Shown in pieces: positions 40,587-48,534 of a stretch of 64,000 nt of DNA (the first letter of the stretch is position 1; each line of letters begins with the position of its first letter). The notes under the pieces were generated by a model. That model ran no database searches. It saw only the letters and a program-made list of their open reading frames with translations, and was not told the DNA's origin. This stretch comes from Pseudomonas frederiksbergensis (lineage in GTDB: Bacteria > Pseudomonadota > Gammaproteobacteria > Pseudomonadales > Pseudomonadaceae): positions 77,559 to 141,558 of the forward strand of contig NZ_MOBP01000010.1 of NCBI RefSeq assembly GCF_003732665.1. The letters are read 5' to 3'. Made by a program: the position numbers and the translations under genes.

Positions 40587-41714
40587 ATGCGCCTGTCTGA
40601 CTTCATCATCAAAAATCTCGAACCGATTCTGCAAGCGTGGGAAGACTTCGCAAGAACCATTGAGATCCCTGGCGAAGCTCTGGACTCCAAGGCTCTGCGC
40701 GATCACGCCGAACAGATGCTTCGTGCAATAGCGATAGACCTGTGCACGTACCAGTCTGCGCAGGAGCAAATTGCCAAGGCCCAGGGTAACGCTCCTATCG
40801 AGGAGTTGGAAACCGCTGCCGAGACCCATGCGGTCACGCGTTTAATGGCAGGTTTCACGCTGGATCAGATGGTCTCTGAGTATCGTGCGTTGAGGACAAG
40901 CGTCCTCAGTCAATGGTTGGGTCAGATGAAGGCAGGGACCGTTCTGGAAGTGGACGATATGATTCGCTTCAACGAAGCCATTGATCAGGCTCTCGCCGAA
41001 TCGATTGCGAGCTACTCACGCGCGGTAGAGGCTTCACGCAACGTTTTTTTGGGCATCCTTGGCCATGATTTGCGCACGCCACTGGGCGCTATTTTGCTCG
41101 GTGCCGATGTGTTGCGGCGAGCGGTTGATATGGGGGCACGTAAGACTAAAATTGCATTGGGAATATATACCAGCGTCAGACGAGCCAGTCAGATCGTCGG
41201 CGACTTGCTGGATCTAACCCGCTGCCAAATGGGCCCTGGGATTCCCGTCAAAAAGGGAAATATTGACCTCGCGCCACTGTGCACACGCATCGTTGAAGAA
41301 ATCCACACCGCTCATCCAAGCGCGCAAATCGTCTTTAAAGTGGAGGCATCGGCTCGCGGTGAGTTCGATGGCGCCCGTATGGAGCAAGTATTTTCCAATC
41401 TGCTCGGCAATGCTGTAGAGCATGGCGATTTGCAGTTTCCTATTAAGGTTTCACTGGAAGTAAAAGACGGCAGCGTCGTTTTCGTCGTCCACAACTTTGG
41501 TGAGCCGATCCCGAAGGATATTCTGCCCTTCATTTTCAACCCCATGGGACGGTTCTCTCAACACGCGTCTCTTGACCTCGGCTCTAGCACCGGCCTGGGC
41601 CTAGGTCTATATATCGCCTCCGAGATCGTGGCCGCTCACTCCGGGACTATCGACGTAGTCTCCGACATCGAGCGTGGAACTACATTCCTCGTGAAAGTGC
41701 CGATAGGAAAGTAG
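40587..41714 (+). CDS. Orphan sensor histidine kinase with RsbRD-like N-terminus
   Basis: A 375-residue soluble kinase. The N-terminal ~145 residues are helical and resemble the RsbRD_N globin-like/RsbT co-antagonist region (IIKNLEPILQAWEDFARTIE). HisKA has the phosphorylated His160 in FLGILGHDLRTPLG. The HATPase has N-box FSNLLGNAVEHG and G-box GLGLGLYIASEIVAAHSG. No transmembrane helix, so the signal is intracellular. AGGA lies 8 bases before ATG 40587. No receiver is adjacent; two stand-alone receivers lie 3.2 and 4.6 kb upstream. Confidence 0.85.
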   Translation: MRLSDFIIKNLEPILQAWEDFARTIEIPGEALDSKALRDHAEQMLRAIAIDLCTYQSAQEQIAKAQGNAPIEELETAAETHAVTRLMAGFTLDQMVSEYRALRTSVLSQWLGQMKAGTVLEVDDMIRFNEAIDQALAESIASYSRAVEASRNVFLGILGHDLRTPLGAILLGADVLRRAVDMGARKTKIALGIYTSVRRASQIVGDLLDLTRCQMGPGIPVKKGNIDLAPLCTRIVEEIHTAHPSAQIVFKVEASARGEFDGARMEQVFSNLLGNAVEHGDLQFPIKVSLEVKDGSVVFVVHNFGEPIPKDILPFIFNPMGRFSQHASLDLGSSTGLGLGLYIASEIVAAHSGTIDVVSDIERGTTFLVKVPIGK

Positions 41715-41974
41715 TAAGGTCAGCCGCCGGCAATATTTCGCCGGACAGGGATGGAGTAGATCGATTTGCTCTTCCGCAGGAGTCAACTGCCCGGGAGGGA
41801 AAGCACCGGTACAAGTTTCGTAGCAATATCTGAAAAGTACTCGTTTCCCGATGTTCAAGAGTAAAAAATTGGCGTTATATTTTCTTTGCGCTAAGGCTCA
41901 ACAAATTATCCTTTAGGCGTATGTGTTACGCGGAAAAGGTCAAAAGCGGTGCGATGATCCGGAAGGTGGAGTAG

Positions 41975-42226
41975 ATGGCTGATCTAATAAAAGGGCTCGG
42001 CGGACCAAGAACCGCCCAGCAAGAGCTGTTTTATGGCCTTGAGGACTCTGCCGCAATCCTCGGGTGGTCGGTGATTGAGCTGAAAGATATGGCTAGTAAG
42101 TCCAATGAAAGCCAATCTGCCTTTTTTATGAAGATTTGCAAGATGTTGAATGCCGAGCAGGACAAGCTCCGCGTCTATGCGGCAGAAGTGAAGACTGGAA
42201 CCATTGTGCGCGCCAAACCCGAATAA
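41975..42226 (+). CDS. Small helical protein, tandem paralogue A
   Basis: An 83-residue protein, MADLIKGLGGPRTAQQELFYG. Its C-terminus DKLRVYAAEVKTGTIVRAKPE is nearly identical to that of the next gene, while the N-terminal halves have diverged. GGAG lies before ATG 41975. Unknown role. Placed 32 bases before its paralogue, so one operon ending at the terminator 42584-42613. Confidence 0.65.
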   Translation: MADLIKGLGGPRTAQQELFYGLEDSAAILGWSVIELKDMASKSNESQSAFFMKICKMLNAEQDKLRVYAAEVKTGTIVRAKPE

Positions 42227-42257
42227 GTGGCGTGGTAGGAATTTTTACGAGGTAGTC

Positions 42258-42485
42258 ATGGGGCCAAGAAAGCCTGTGGTGGGATTGAAGCGTGACCTTA
42301 AGGACATAGCTGATAATTTGGAGCTTGTCTCTGGTGAGCTGAGCAAGCTGGCTGAACGCATTGATGGAGTTGATATCACCGCAGTCCTCAATCTGATGTC
42401 GATGCTGTACAGCGACGCAGACAAGCTCAGGGCTTATGCGGCAGAAGTGAAAGCGGGGAGGATTGTGCGGGCCAAGACGGGGTGA
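42258..42485 (+). CDS. Small helical protein, tandem paralogue B
   Basis: A 75-residue protein, MGPRKPVVGLKRDLKDIADN, helical middle (LELVSGELSKLAERIDG), ending DKLRAYAAEVKAGRIVRAKTG as in the gene before it. GAGG lies 5-6 bases before ATG 42258; the in-frame GTG at 42204 inside the upstream gene is rejected. Function unknown. Confidence 0.65.
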   Translation: MGPRKPVVGLKRDLKDIADNLELVSGELSKLAERIDGVDITAVLNLMSMLYSDADKLRAYAAEVKAGRIVRAKTG

Positions 42486-42583
42486 AAATCCATTCGCGGA
42501 GCCCTGACCGGCGTCTTTTTTCTAACACCCTGGCAAGATGCAAGTGATGGTATAAACTTTCATTTGATCCTCATGACTTTTTA

Positions 42584-42613
42584 CAGCCCGTCCCCCCTTG
42601 ACGGGCTTTTTTT
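42584..42613 (+). terminator. Rho-independent terminator
   Basis: AGCCCGTC CCCCCTT GACGGGCT stem followed by TTTTTTT, closing the two-gene small-paralogue operon. Confidence 0.92.
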
Positions 42614-43078
42614 ATCTCTACCCTTTGCGCCCTTGCCTCAAGTCACTCACTCGCTTGAGCACAGACCGAGCCCGAGTGACTGCTCAGCACGAGCTATTCT
42701 GTTCCAGTGATCAGTTTTTCTTCAATCGCAGCTACCATTTCCCAGCGGTTCGGCATGCGTTTTAGGGCCTGGCAGACAGAGCATCAGATTATTCCAACCA
42801 TGCCCTGCTAGATTCAGTTAGATAAAGTTCTCTAATGTCCGTTTTCCGTCTGTCGCGGTGTGCGGCTCTCGATCCGCACTCGCCTTTCAGGCCACCAAAA
42901 GATAAATGGCGGCTGCCAGTGGGGGCTTCCGTCATCCGCCGCGCTGGTCGCGGCTCGAAGTCCATCGCTGATCGGGTACAGTCAACGCGCGCGACGTCTG
43001 CGATAATGATGACGGAAGTGGCTCGATGGCATATCGAGTGCTCGTGCCAGCACCCGGCATTCTGATTTGGAGGACTCC
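42614..43078. other. Spacer before carbonic anhydrase
   Basis: 465 bases with no convincing gene. GC content rises toward 43 kb. No promoter boxes chosen. Confidence 0.4.
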
Positions 43079-43741
43079 ATGCGTGACATTATTGACGGCT
43101 TTCTGCGCTTTCAGCGCGAGGTTTATCCGCAACGCGTCGAGCTTTTCAGGCAGCTCGCGACTACACAAAATCCGAAGGCGTTATTCGTCACCTGCTCGGA
43201 CAGTCGTGTTGTGCCCGAACTCCTTACACAGCGCGAACCGGGCGAGCTGTTCGTGATTCGTAACGCCGGCAACATTGTGCCGTCGTATGGTCCTGAACCC
43301 GGCGGCGTCTCGGCCACCGTCGAATATGCGGTCGCAGTTCTCGGCGTACAGGACATCGTGATCTGCGGCCACTCGGACTGCGGAGCGATGGGCGCGATTT
43401 CACGCTGCACGTGTCTGGATCATCTTCCGGCGGTCGCTAACTGGCTACGTCACTCGGACGCCGCGAAAGCGATTAACGCGGCGCATGAGTTCGACACACC
43501 CCGCGCGAAGCTCGATGGCCTCGTGCGCGAAAACGTGATCGCGCAGCTGGCGAATCTGCGTACGCATCCATCGGTGGCCCTCGCGCTCGAGCAGGGGCAA
43601 ATGAATCTGCACGGTTGGGTCTACGACATCGAGGCGGGGTGCATCGATGCGCTTGATGGCGCGACACGACAGTTCGTTTCACTTGCTGATTCGCCGACCA
43701 CCGTTGCGATCGCTGCGCGCAACGGCAGACAGGTGCGATAG
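43079..43741 (+). CDS. Beta-carbonic anhydrase
   Basis: Beta-class carbonic anhydrase, 220 residues, interconverting CO2 and bicarbonate with a zinc ion. Zinc ligands Cys39, His98 and Cys101 are visible in [10 protein letters not shown] and [12 protein letters not shown], with the Asp41-Arg43 dyad. Start ATG 43079 has GGAGGA 5 bases upstream. It stands alone, with cynT-like similarity but no cyanase beside it. GC-rich, GCG/CGC-heavy codons unlike the adjoining small genes suggest a separate origin. Confidence 0.93.
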   Translation: MRDIIDGFLRFQREVYPQRVELFRQLATTQNPKALFVTCSDSRVVPELLTQREPGELFVIRNAGNIVPSYGPEPGGVSATVEYAVAVLGVQDIVICGHSDCGAMGAISRCTCLDHLPAVANWLRHSDAAKAINAAHEFDTPRAKLDGLVRENVIAQLANLRTHPSVALALEQGQMNLHGWVYDIEAGCIDALDGATRQFVSLADSPTTVAIAARNGRQVR

Positions 43742-44156
43742 CGACAGACACTTGAGGGTGGCCGCCGCATTGTTTCCGAAATACTTTCGCCCCAGCTAAG
43801 GCTAGCGAAGTGGCATTACCTCTATCGGGCAAGTTTTGGAGCGGACCAGCCGTTCGAATGATTGCTCGGCGGGAATGGCGAACGACCAGAACTGGCCGAA
43901 TTATGCCGATGCTGACCGGCAGCTATGGGTCGAATGCGGCCATTGGATAGATAGGCATTCGAACCCCTTCTTGCATACCTGTAGACCGCTTCAGGGTAAG
44001 CGTTCAGCCAAGTCACCTTGCGTGATTCCGCCAGATATCAACTGATATGCAAGCAGTTTGCTCGATATCGTTTGCCCATCGGCGCCCCCTTGTCATCACC
44101 AGGTTGGAGCAGCATGATTAAGCGTTAAGGACTGGTAATTCAACGGGATCTGGCCT
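43742..44156. other. Spacer with dispersed-element fragments
   Basis: 415 bases without gene. GACCGGCAGCTATGGGTCGA and GCGGCCATTGG near 43915-43950 are degenerate pieces of the dispersed element at 36039-36106. Confidence 0.4.
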
Positions 44157-44372
44157 GTGAGTGAACTATTGGGTGTACTGGCTGACTTTGTTTTCCAAGC
44201 GATTTGCTTCCCTATCGGCTGGCCTTTGATAAAGGCCCTTACCCTAGGGAAATACCCCGCTAAAGGCTCCTGGTTTTCAGAAAGCTCTTCAGCCCAATGG
44301 ACGTCTGCGATTGGGCTAGCCGTTTTGGTCATCGCAATGATGGCAGCGATGAAGCAGTTCGTGCTTGCTTAG
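44157..44372 (+). CDS. Small membrane protein
   Basis: A 71-residue protein with hydrophobic segments at about 4-30 (LADFVFQAICFPIGWPLIKA) and 50-69 (IGLAVLVIAMMAAMKQFVLA), joined by a polar loop with LGKYPAKGSW. GTG start 44157. The pattern recalls small Pseudomonas inner-membrane proteins. Function unknown. Confidence 0.6.
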   Translation: MSELLGVLADFVFQAICFPIGWPLIKALTLGKYPAKGSWFSESSSAQWTSAIGLAVLVIAMMAAMKQFVLA

Positions 44373-44412
44373 CGAATGGCTAAGCAGGATGAGAACACAC
44401 TTGCATAGTTCG

Positions 44413-45110
44413 AGCAGGTATACATTGATTCGGCAGTAACTGGCCGATGTCACTCGCCCGCTGCGTCGGCAGGCGATTCAAAACATCCTTGATTTAAGCA
44501 TACGGATCATGCCCGTTCATGCGCGCAGACTGGATCAAACTCATGATCGCCGCCGCCCGCTTTCCACTTCGCAGCGAGCCGGCAAACAACCAGTTAGAGC
44601 GCCAAAGTGCCCATGGGCGGATCTGATTTTCGACCTGATTGTTATCAATGGGCACAGCCCCATCGTCCAGGTAGCGCGTCAGCGCTGCCCTGCGTTTCAG
44701 GCTGTAATCGAGGGCTTTGGCTGTGGCCAATCCGTTGTGCACCAGGTCGCGCTGGGCCAACATCCAGTCATACAGCGTGGTAATAATGGGCGCAGCCTTT
44801 TCCTGACGTATACGCCAACGATCTTCATCACTCATATCTCGCGCCTGCCGTTCAACTTCGTACAAACCGCTAATCGAGTGCATAGCTTGCTTGGCCAGCT
44901 GACTTTTTTTGGCCACGTGCAGATCGAAAAACTTGCGGCGGGCGTGGGCCATGCAACCGATTTCGGTCATGCCTTTCTCGAAACCGGCTTTGTACCCAGC
45001 GAAGTCGTCGCACACCAGCTTGCCGCTCCATGAACCGAGAAAGTTGCGCGCATGAATACGCCAGGCGTGTAGTCCAGCTTTTCGCTCACGTCTTCGCCGA
45101 TGCGCTGAAT
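44413..45110 (-). mobile_element. IS66-family transposase relic with internal deletion
   Basis: Minus-strand remnants of an IS66 TnpC. The 5' piece reads GEDVSEKLDYTPGVF (about 45105-45055). It then jumps, out of frame, to HARNFLGSWSGKLVCDDFAG, continuing through GCMAHARRKFFDLHVAKKSQ and IDNNQVENQIRPWALWRSNW to NGHDPYA. A TAA (44494-44496) replaces the usual Tyr codon, after which IKDVLNRLPTQRASDIGQLL continues to about 44413. The segment between the two pieces is deleted, and the N-terminus, TnpA/TnpB and terminal repeats are missing, so it cannot move by itself. Confidence 0.88.
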
Positions 45111-45322
45111 TTGGTCTTCCTTGCTGCCGCCTTGATGCTTCCAGCCTTCTACTTGCTGGGCGCTAAGCGATCTACGTCCTTCAGCCTCTATCGTAAAGTA
45201 GCCAAAAATCCTCAAAAATCTGCCGCCTGTAACGATCAAAGGACTAGACCTATCCGGTAGTGCGATACCCGTCAGGAAATAACTATCAATAGCCTATTGC
45301 CGAAAGACATATGATTCATTTA

Positions 45323-45346
45323 TCATTTGACTATCAAATCAAATGA
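45323..45346. promoter_or_regulatory. Inverted repeat before the recombinase
   Basis: TCATTTGA and TCAAATGA around an 8-base spacer, 17 bases before the serine recombinase start, in an AT-rich tract. It could be the recombinase's own binding site or an operator. Confidence 0.4.
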
Positions 45347-45362
45347 CAAAGGATAGAAAGCC

Positions 45363-45989
45363 ATGAATGCCCACCTTTACCTCCGTGCATCTACCAAAGA
45401 CCAGGACGCCAACCGTGCAAAAGTCGCCCTGGAGTTATTCGCTATCGAGAAGGGATTAAGCATCGTTGGTGTGTACGCCGAGAACATCAGCGGAACCAAG
45501 CTCAACCGTCCTGAGCTGATCGCCTTGCTCGACTCTGCCGAGAAGGGTGACGTGCTATTGGTTGAGTCTGTTGACCGCCTGAGTCGTCTCTCACAAGTCG
45601 ACTGGGACACTCTCAAGGCAACTATCAAGGTCAAAGGGTTGCGTCTGGTTGTAGCTGACCTGCCTACCAGTCACATGCTGGTTGAAGCGAAAGGAATCAC
45701 GGGGCAAATTATGGACGTGATCAACAACATGCTGATTGACCTGATGGCAACCATGGCTCGGCTGGATCAAGAGAAGCGTGTGGAGCGCATCAAGCAAGGG
45801 TTGGAAAACAAGAAGGCTACTGAACCTAATTGGAAACCATCGGGCAAAGGACGGAACCCTGCCAAGTGGGCGAAGGTACAAAAGCTGATGCATGAATATC
45901 CAACAATGTCCGCTGACGAAATTGCCAAGCTGGCTGGCTGTGGTGTCGCCACGGTGTACAGGATCAAGAAGGAATCGAAGGCGGCGTGA
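45363..45989 (+). CDS. Serine recombinase (resolvase/invertase family)
   Basis: A 208-residue small serine recombinase. AHLYLRASTKDQDANRAK carries the catalytic serine (Ser10), LLVESVDRLSRLSQVDWDTL is the family motif, followed by a helical linker and the C-terminal HTH MSADEIAKLAGCGVATVYRI. About half identical by eye to the recombinase at 33526-34143. AAAGGATAG lies upstream of ATG 45363. Target site unknown; the inverted repeat at 45323-45346 is a candidate. Confidence 0.9.
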   Translation: MNAHLYLRASTKDQDANRAKVALELFAIEKGLSIVGVYAENISGTKLNRPELIALLDSAEKGDVLLVESVDRLSRLSQVDWDTLKATIKVKGLRLVVADLPTSHMLVEAKGITGQIMDVINNMLIDLMATMARLDQEKRVERIKQGLENKKATEPNWKPSGKGRNPAKWAKVQKLMHEYPTMSADEIAKLAGCGVATVYRIKKESKAA

Positions 45990-46198
45990 TTGGATGCCTG
46001 TACTGTCTTTGTCGTCCTATCGGATACTGCGGCGCCTGAGCACCGAAGGTTATTTTCAGAAAACAGCGGCGCTCATTAACCCCCTCGCACCTGACTTAGC
46101 GGGTCAGGTAAAACCACCAGATTATTTTTCCTGCCACGACTATCGTGGGGCATCGGAAATTTTGGAGGGGGCTGGGATTTTGCTGGACATTAGTCGGA

Positions 46199-47071
46199 TC
46201 ACAGATTATCCACTGGAATCATCTTGAACATCATGCTCCGTGCAGAAGCTGTGATTTCACCGTGGTGGAATGTCCATTGAGCGAGCTGTACTTCAGGGTA
46301 GGTCCGATGAATCTCCTGAACGACAGGTCCCCACTTATCACCATCCGTTCGCATGAAATGTACGCGCTTAAGAACCGACTTGAGTAACGGACGAGCACCT
46401 GCTTTGCCAGAAAGCAGCCTTATCTCTCTTTCATGTGCCCAGTCCGTATGTTTGATTGACGTTACCCGTGCCGTCGAAAGAATACCCATCCTACGGCGAA
46501 ACTGCTCTTCAAGTGAGAGTTCATACAGCTCTTGAAGTGTTGAACTGGGATTCCTTTCAGATAGCTCGAGAAAGGCCGTGCGCCAATCTTCTGCCCGGTT
46601 ATGCTGCCGAGCGACACTGCTGTACGTAACGTCTACAGACAACAATTGGTTCTCCTCCAGAGCCGAAGCTGACCACTCCAGTTCGAAGCACATACCTCGA
46701 CAGTTTTCCGCGTAATAAGCCCACATAGCCTGATCGTTTGGGCGACGTGCTGCAGAAAAGATGCCGATGTTGTCGCAAGCATTCCTGAATCGCTTGTTTT
46801 CCTCGGTATTTGCTGCGACAAAATCGGGGGGGCATGGATAACCGGGTGATAGGCGAGGGCCATCCCGCTTCTGACTTACTTCCGAGATTGTGTCGCGATA
46901 TATTTGGTTAAATGCCTCAGGTTCCGCATGGTCGAACTTGGTTTCAAGCACGTCGTTCAGTTCATCCGGCTTTGCGAAGTAAAGCGTTCCGTCCACGAGA
47001 CATCTGAGAGCGCTCTCGCCACTACGGTACTTGAAGCAAGTCAGAGGTGTTTTCGAATCGTCTTTGACCAT
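46199..47071 (-). CDS. DUF2971 domain protein
   Basis: A 290-residue protein. It shows DUF2971 hallmarks in order: CFKYRSGESALRCLVDGTLY, FAKPDELNDVLE, GIFSAARRPNDQAMWAYYAE, NCRGMCFELE, and KHTDWAHEREIRLL. The molecular role of DUF2971 is not established; members often lie in accessory regions, some in defence neighbourhoods. ATG 47071, monocistronic, 200 bases from the convergent recombinase gene. Confidence 0.85.
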   Translation of the reverse strand: MVKDDSKTPLTCFKYRSGESALRCLVDGTLYFAKPDELNDVLETKFDHAEPEAFNQIYRDTISEVSQKRDGPRLSPGYPCPPDFVAANTEENKRFRNACDNIGIFSAARRPNDQAMWAYYAENCRGMCFELEWSASALEENQLLSVDVTYSSVARQHNRAEDWRTAFLELSERNPSSTLQELYELSLEEQFRRRMGILSTARVTSIKHTDWAHEREIRLLSGKAGARPLLKSVLKRVHFMRTDGDKWGPVVQEIHRTYPEVQLAQWTFHHGEITASARSMMFKMIPVDNL

Positions 47072-47212
47072 AAGCGTGTCTCTTTGCGTAGGTGCTGAAA
47101 TCGGACGAACTCAACCGAGCTTACGCCGCGTACGGGACGCCAGCCATGCCATCCATGTCTTCATGATCGTATCCCGCATGAAATCGATCTGACTTTGTGC
47201 CCCCAGCAAGAA

Positions 47213-47488
47213 CTACTCGTCATCTTCATCTTCATCGTCTTCATTATCAGTACTCGATGAGGTAGCCCCGCCGCTCTCTTCTACGTATGACTGGCAACCT
47301 TCATTGAAGGATGCGGATGGTGTGCTGCAAGATGACTCATCGTCCACACCGTTCTGCTCAGCCCAGTCATACCCCGCCTGATGCCCTGAGCAATCACCGA
47401 GACATTGATTGCCGTCGAACGTGGCGGCAATAGCCGTTGTACTGTCCAACGCAAATACCAGTAGCGTTCCTGCAAATAACGTCTTCAT
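47213..47488 (-). CDS. Small secreted acidic protein
   Basis: A 91-residue exported protein. Signal peptide MKTLFAGTLLVFALDSTTAIAA; mature part with four cysteines (CLGDCSGHQAGYDWAEQNG, C...SFNEGC), probably two disulfides; very acidic tail (NEDDEDEDDE). The CSGHxAGYDWA/SFxxGC pattern is shared by small periplasmic proteins of unknown function. AGGAGG lies 6 bases before ATG 47488. Confidence 0.8.
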   Translation of the reverse strand: MKTLFAGTLLVFALDSTTAIAATFDGNQCLGDCSGHQAGYDWAEQNGVDDESSCSTPSASFNEGCQSYVEESGGATSSSTDNEDDEDEDDE

Positions 47489-47853
47489 GACGAACCTCCT
47501 TGTGTGTCTACCGATCCTATGCTTGCCATAGTCAGTTGTCGTCACACATTCAACCAAGAGCTTAAAATCAATCCTCCTTGAATCCCGACAAGCTCCGAGC
47601 TGCACACCATTCCTTTACGGTTTGGGTGATGCCTGCTGCTGAATCACGCTTTCAACGCGTCCTTCTGACTGGAAAGCCAGCTCAGAGCCTCAACTTATTT
47701 CTGGTTCCCTTTGTGTCGATCCTGCGGAGGCCGCTGTTCGCCACTTGATAGCGCTAGCTTTAACGCCATTGTTTTTCCAGCAGGAAGCCAAAGCTTACGC
47801 TGAGGTCAATGCCTCTCTCGGCGCGGGATTTGGGAATCGTCAGAAACGGCCCT
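47489..47853. other. Spacer without gene
   Basis: 365 bases between two secreted-protein genes on the minus strand. No supportable frame, no terminator with a T tract recognised. Confidence 0.4.
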
Positions 47854-48408
47854 TCACGGGTATAGCCCGTCACATGCACGCTTGATCAGGATGTAGGCAA
47901 TGCGGCTTGCCGTCTTCTTTCCTGCATCGAGCGTGCACTCGTCTGCGGTCTTGTACCCGAAAAAGTCGGTCCCCAAATCTTTTGCATAGTAGGGGTATTG
48001 TTGGCAATTCTGGTCTATCGTTCGAGCGGATAGATCATTCTGTGCGTCTGTTACATTCTTTATAACGCACCGTTGATAGGACCAGCCGGAATGCGAAGGG
48101 CTGTTTCTTCGCATTGCCTGTAACGCCTGCTCGGTCTCTACTCTTTGCTTATCCGCCTGCGCCGCGTTCACGACTGACTGGTTTCTCCCGACACAATCTA
48201 GGAATTCTTTTGAAAACCTGTGCTCTGTTGAAGAATACGGCGTGCAATTCTCAAGTTGAGTGGATTGCCCTTTCGCTTGCTGTGCATCTCTTTCACTCAT
48301 GGTTTTAACAGCCCGATCTGCCTCTTCCTGCGTAAGGGCGCGAGCCGGAGGCATGGTGGCAAACCCGACGCTAAACATGATTGTTGCAATCATGATCTGA
48401 GTCTTCAT
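47854..48408 (-). CDS. Secreted hypothetical protein with repeated A-x-x-I-x-x-x-C motif
   Basis: A 184-residue exported protein: signal peptide MKTQIMIATIMFSVGFATMP...A, polar helical middle, and a C-terminal domain with six cysteines. Two related segments end it: RTIDQNCQQYPYYAKDLG and ILIKRACDGLYP. I do not recognise a named family. GGAAGG precedes ATG 48408. It follows the diguanylate cyclase on the same strand after about 125 bases. Confidence 0.7.
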   Translation of the reverse strand: MKTQIMIATIMFSVGFATMPPARALTQEEADRAVKTMSERDAQQAKGQSTQLENCTPYSSTEHRFSKEFLDCVGRNQSVVNAAQADKQRVETEQALQAMRRNSPSHSGWSYQRCVIKNVTDAQNDLSARTIDQNCQQYPYYAKDLGTDFFGYKTADECTLDAGKKTASRIAYILIKRACDGLYP

Positions 48409-48534
48409 GATGACCTTCCCTGTGGAGGCATTGAGACTAAGCGACGGCGCTTGCCTATGCCCACGAACTTGAAAACCATAACGCCCAAATGCTGTGGCGC
48501 AATGCCGACGATTTCAGAGACTTTGAGATGATGG

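Noticed and set aside
45892..46227. 111-codon plus-strand frame after the serine recombinase
   Set aside because: Begins inside the recombinase and ends inside the DUF2971 gene; no ribosome-binding site at the internal ATG near 46000.
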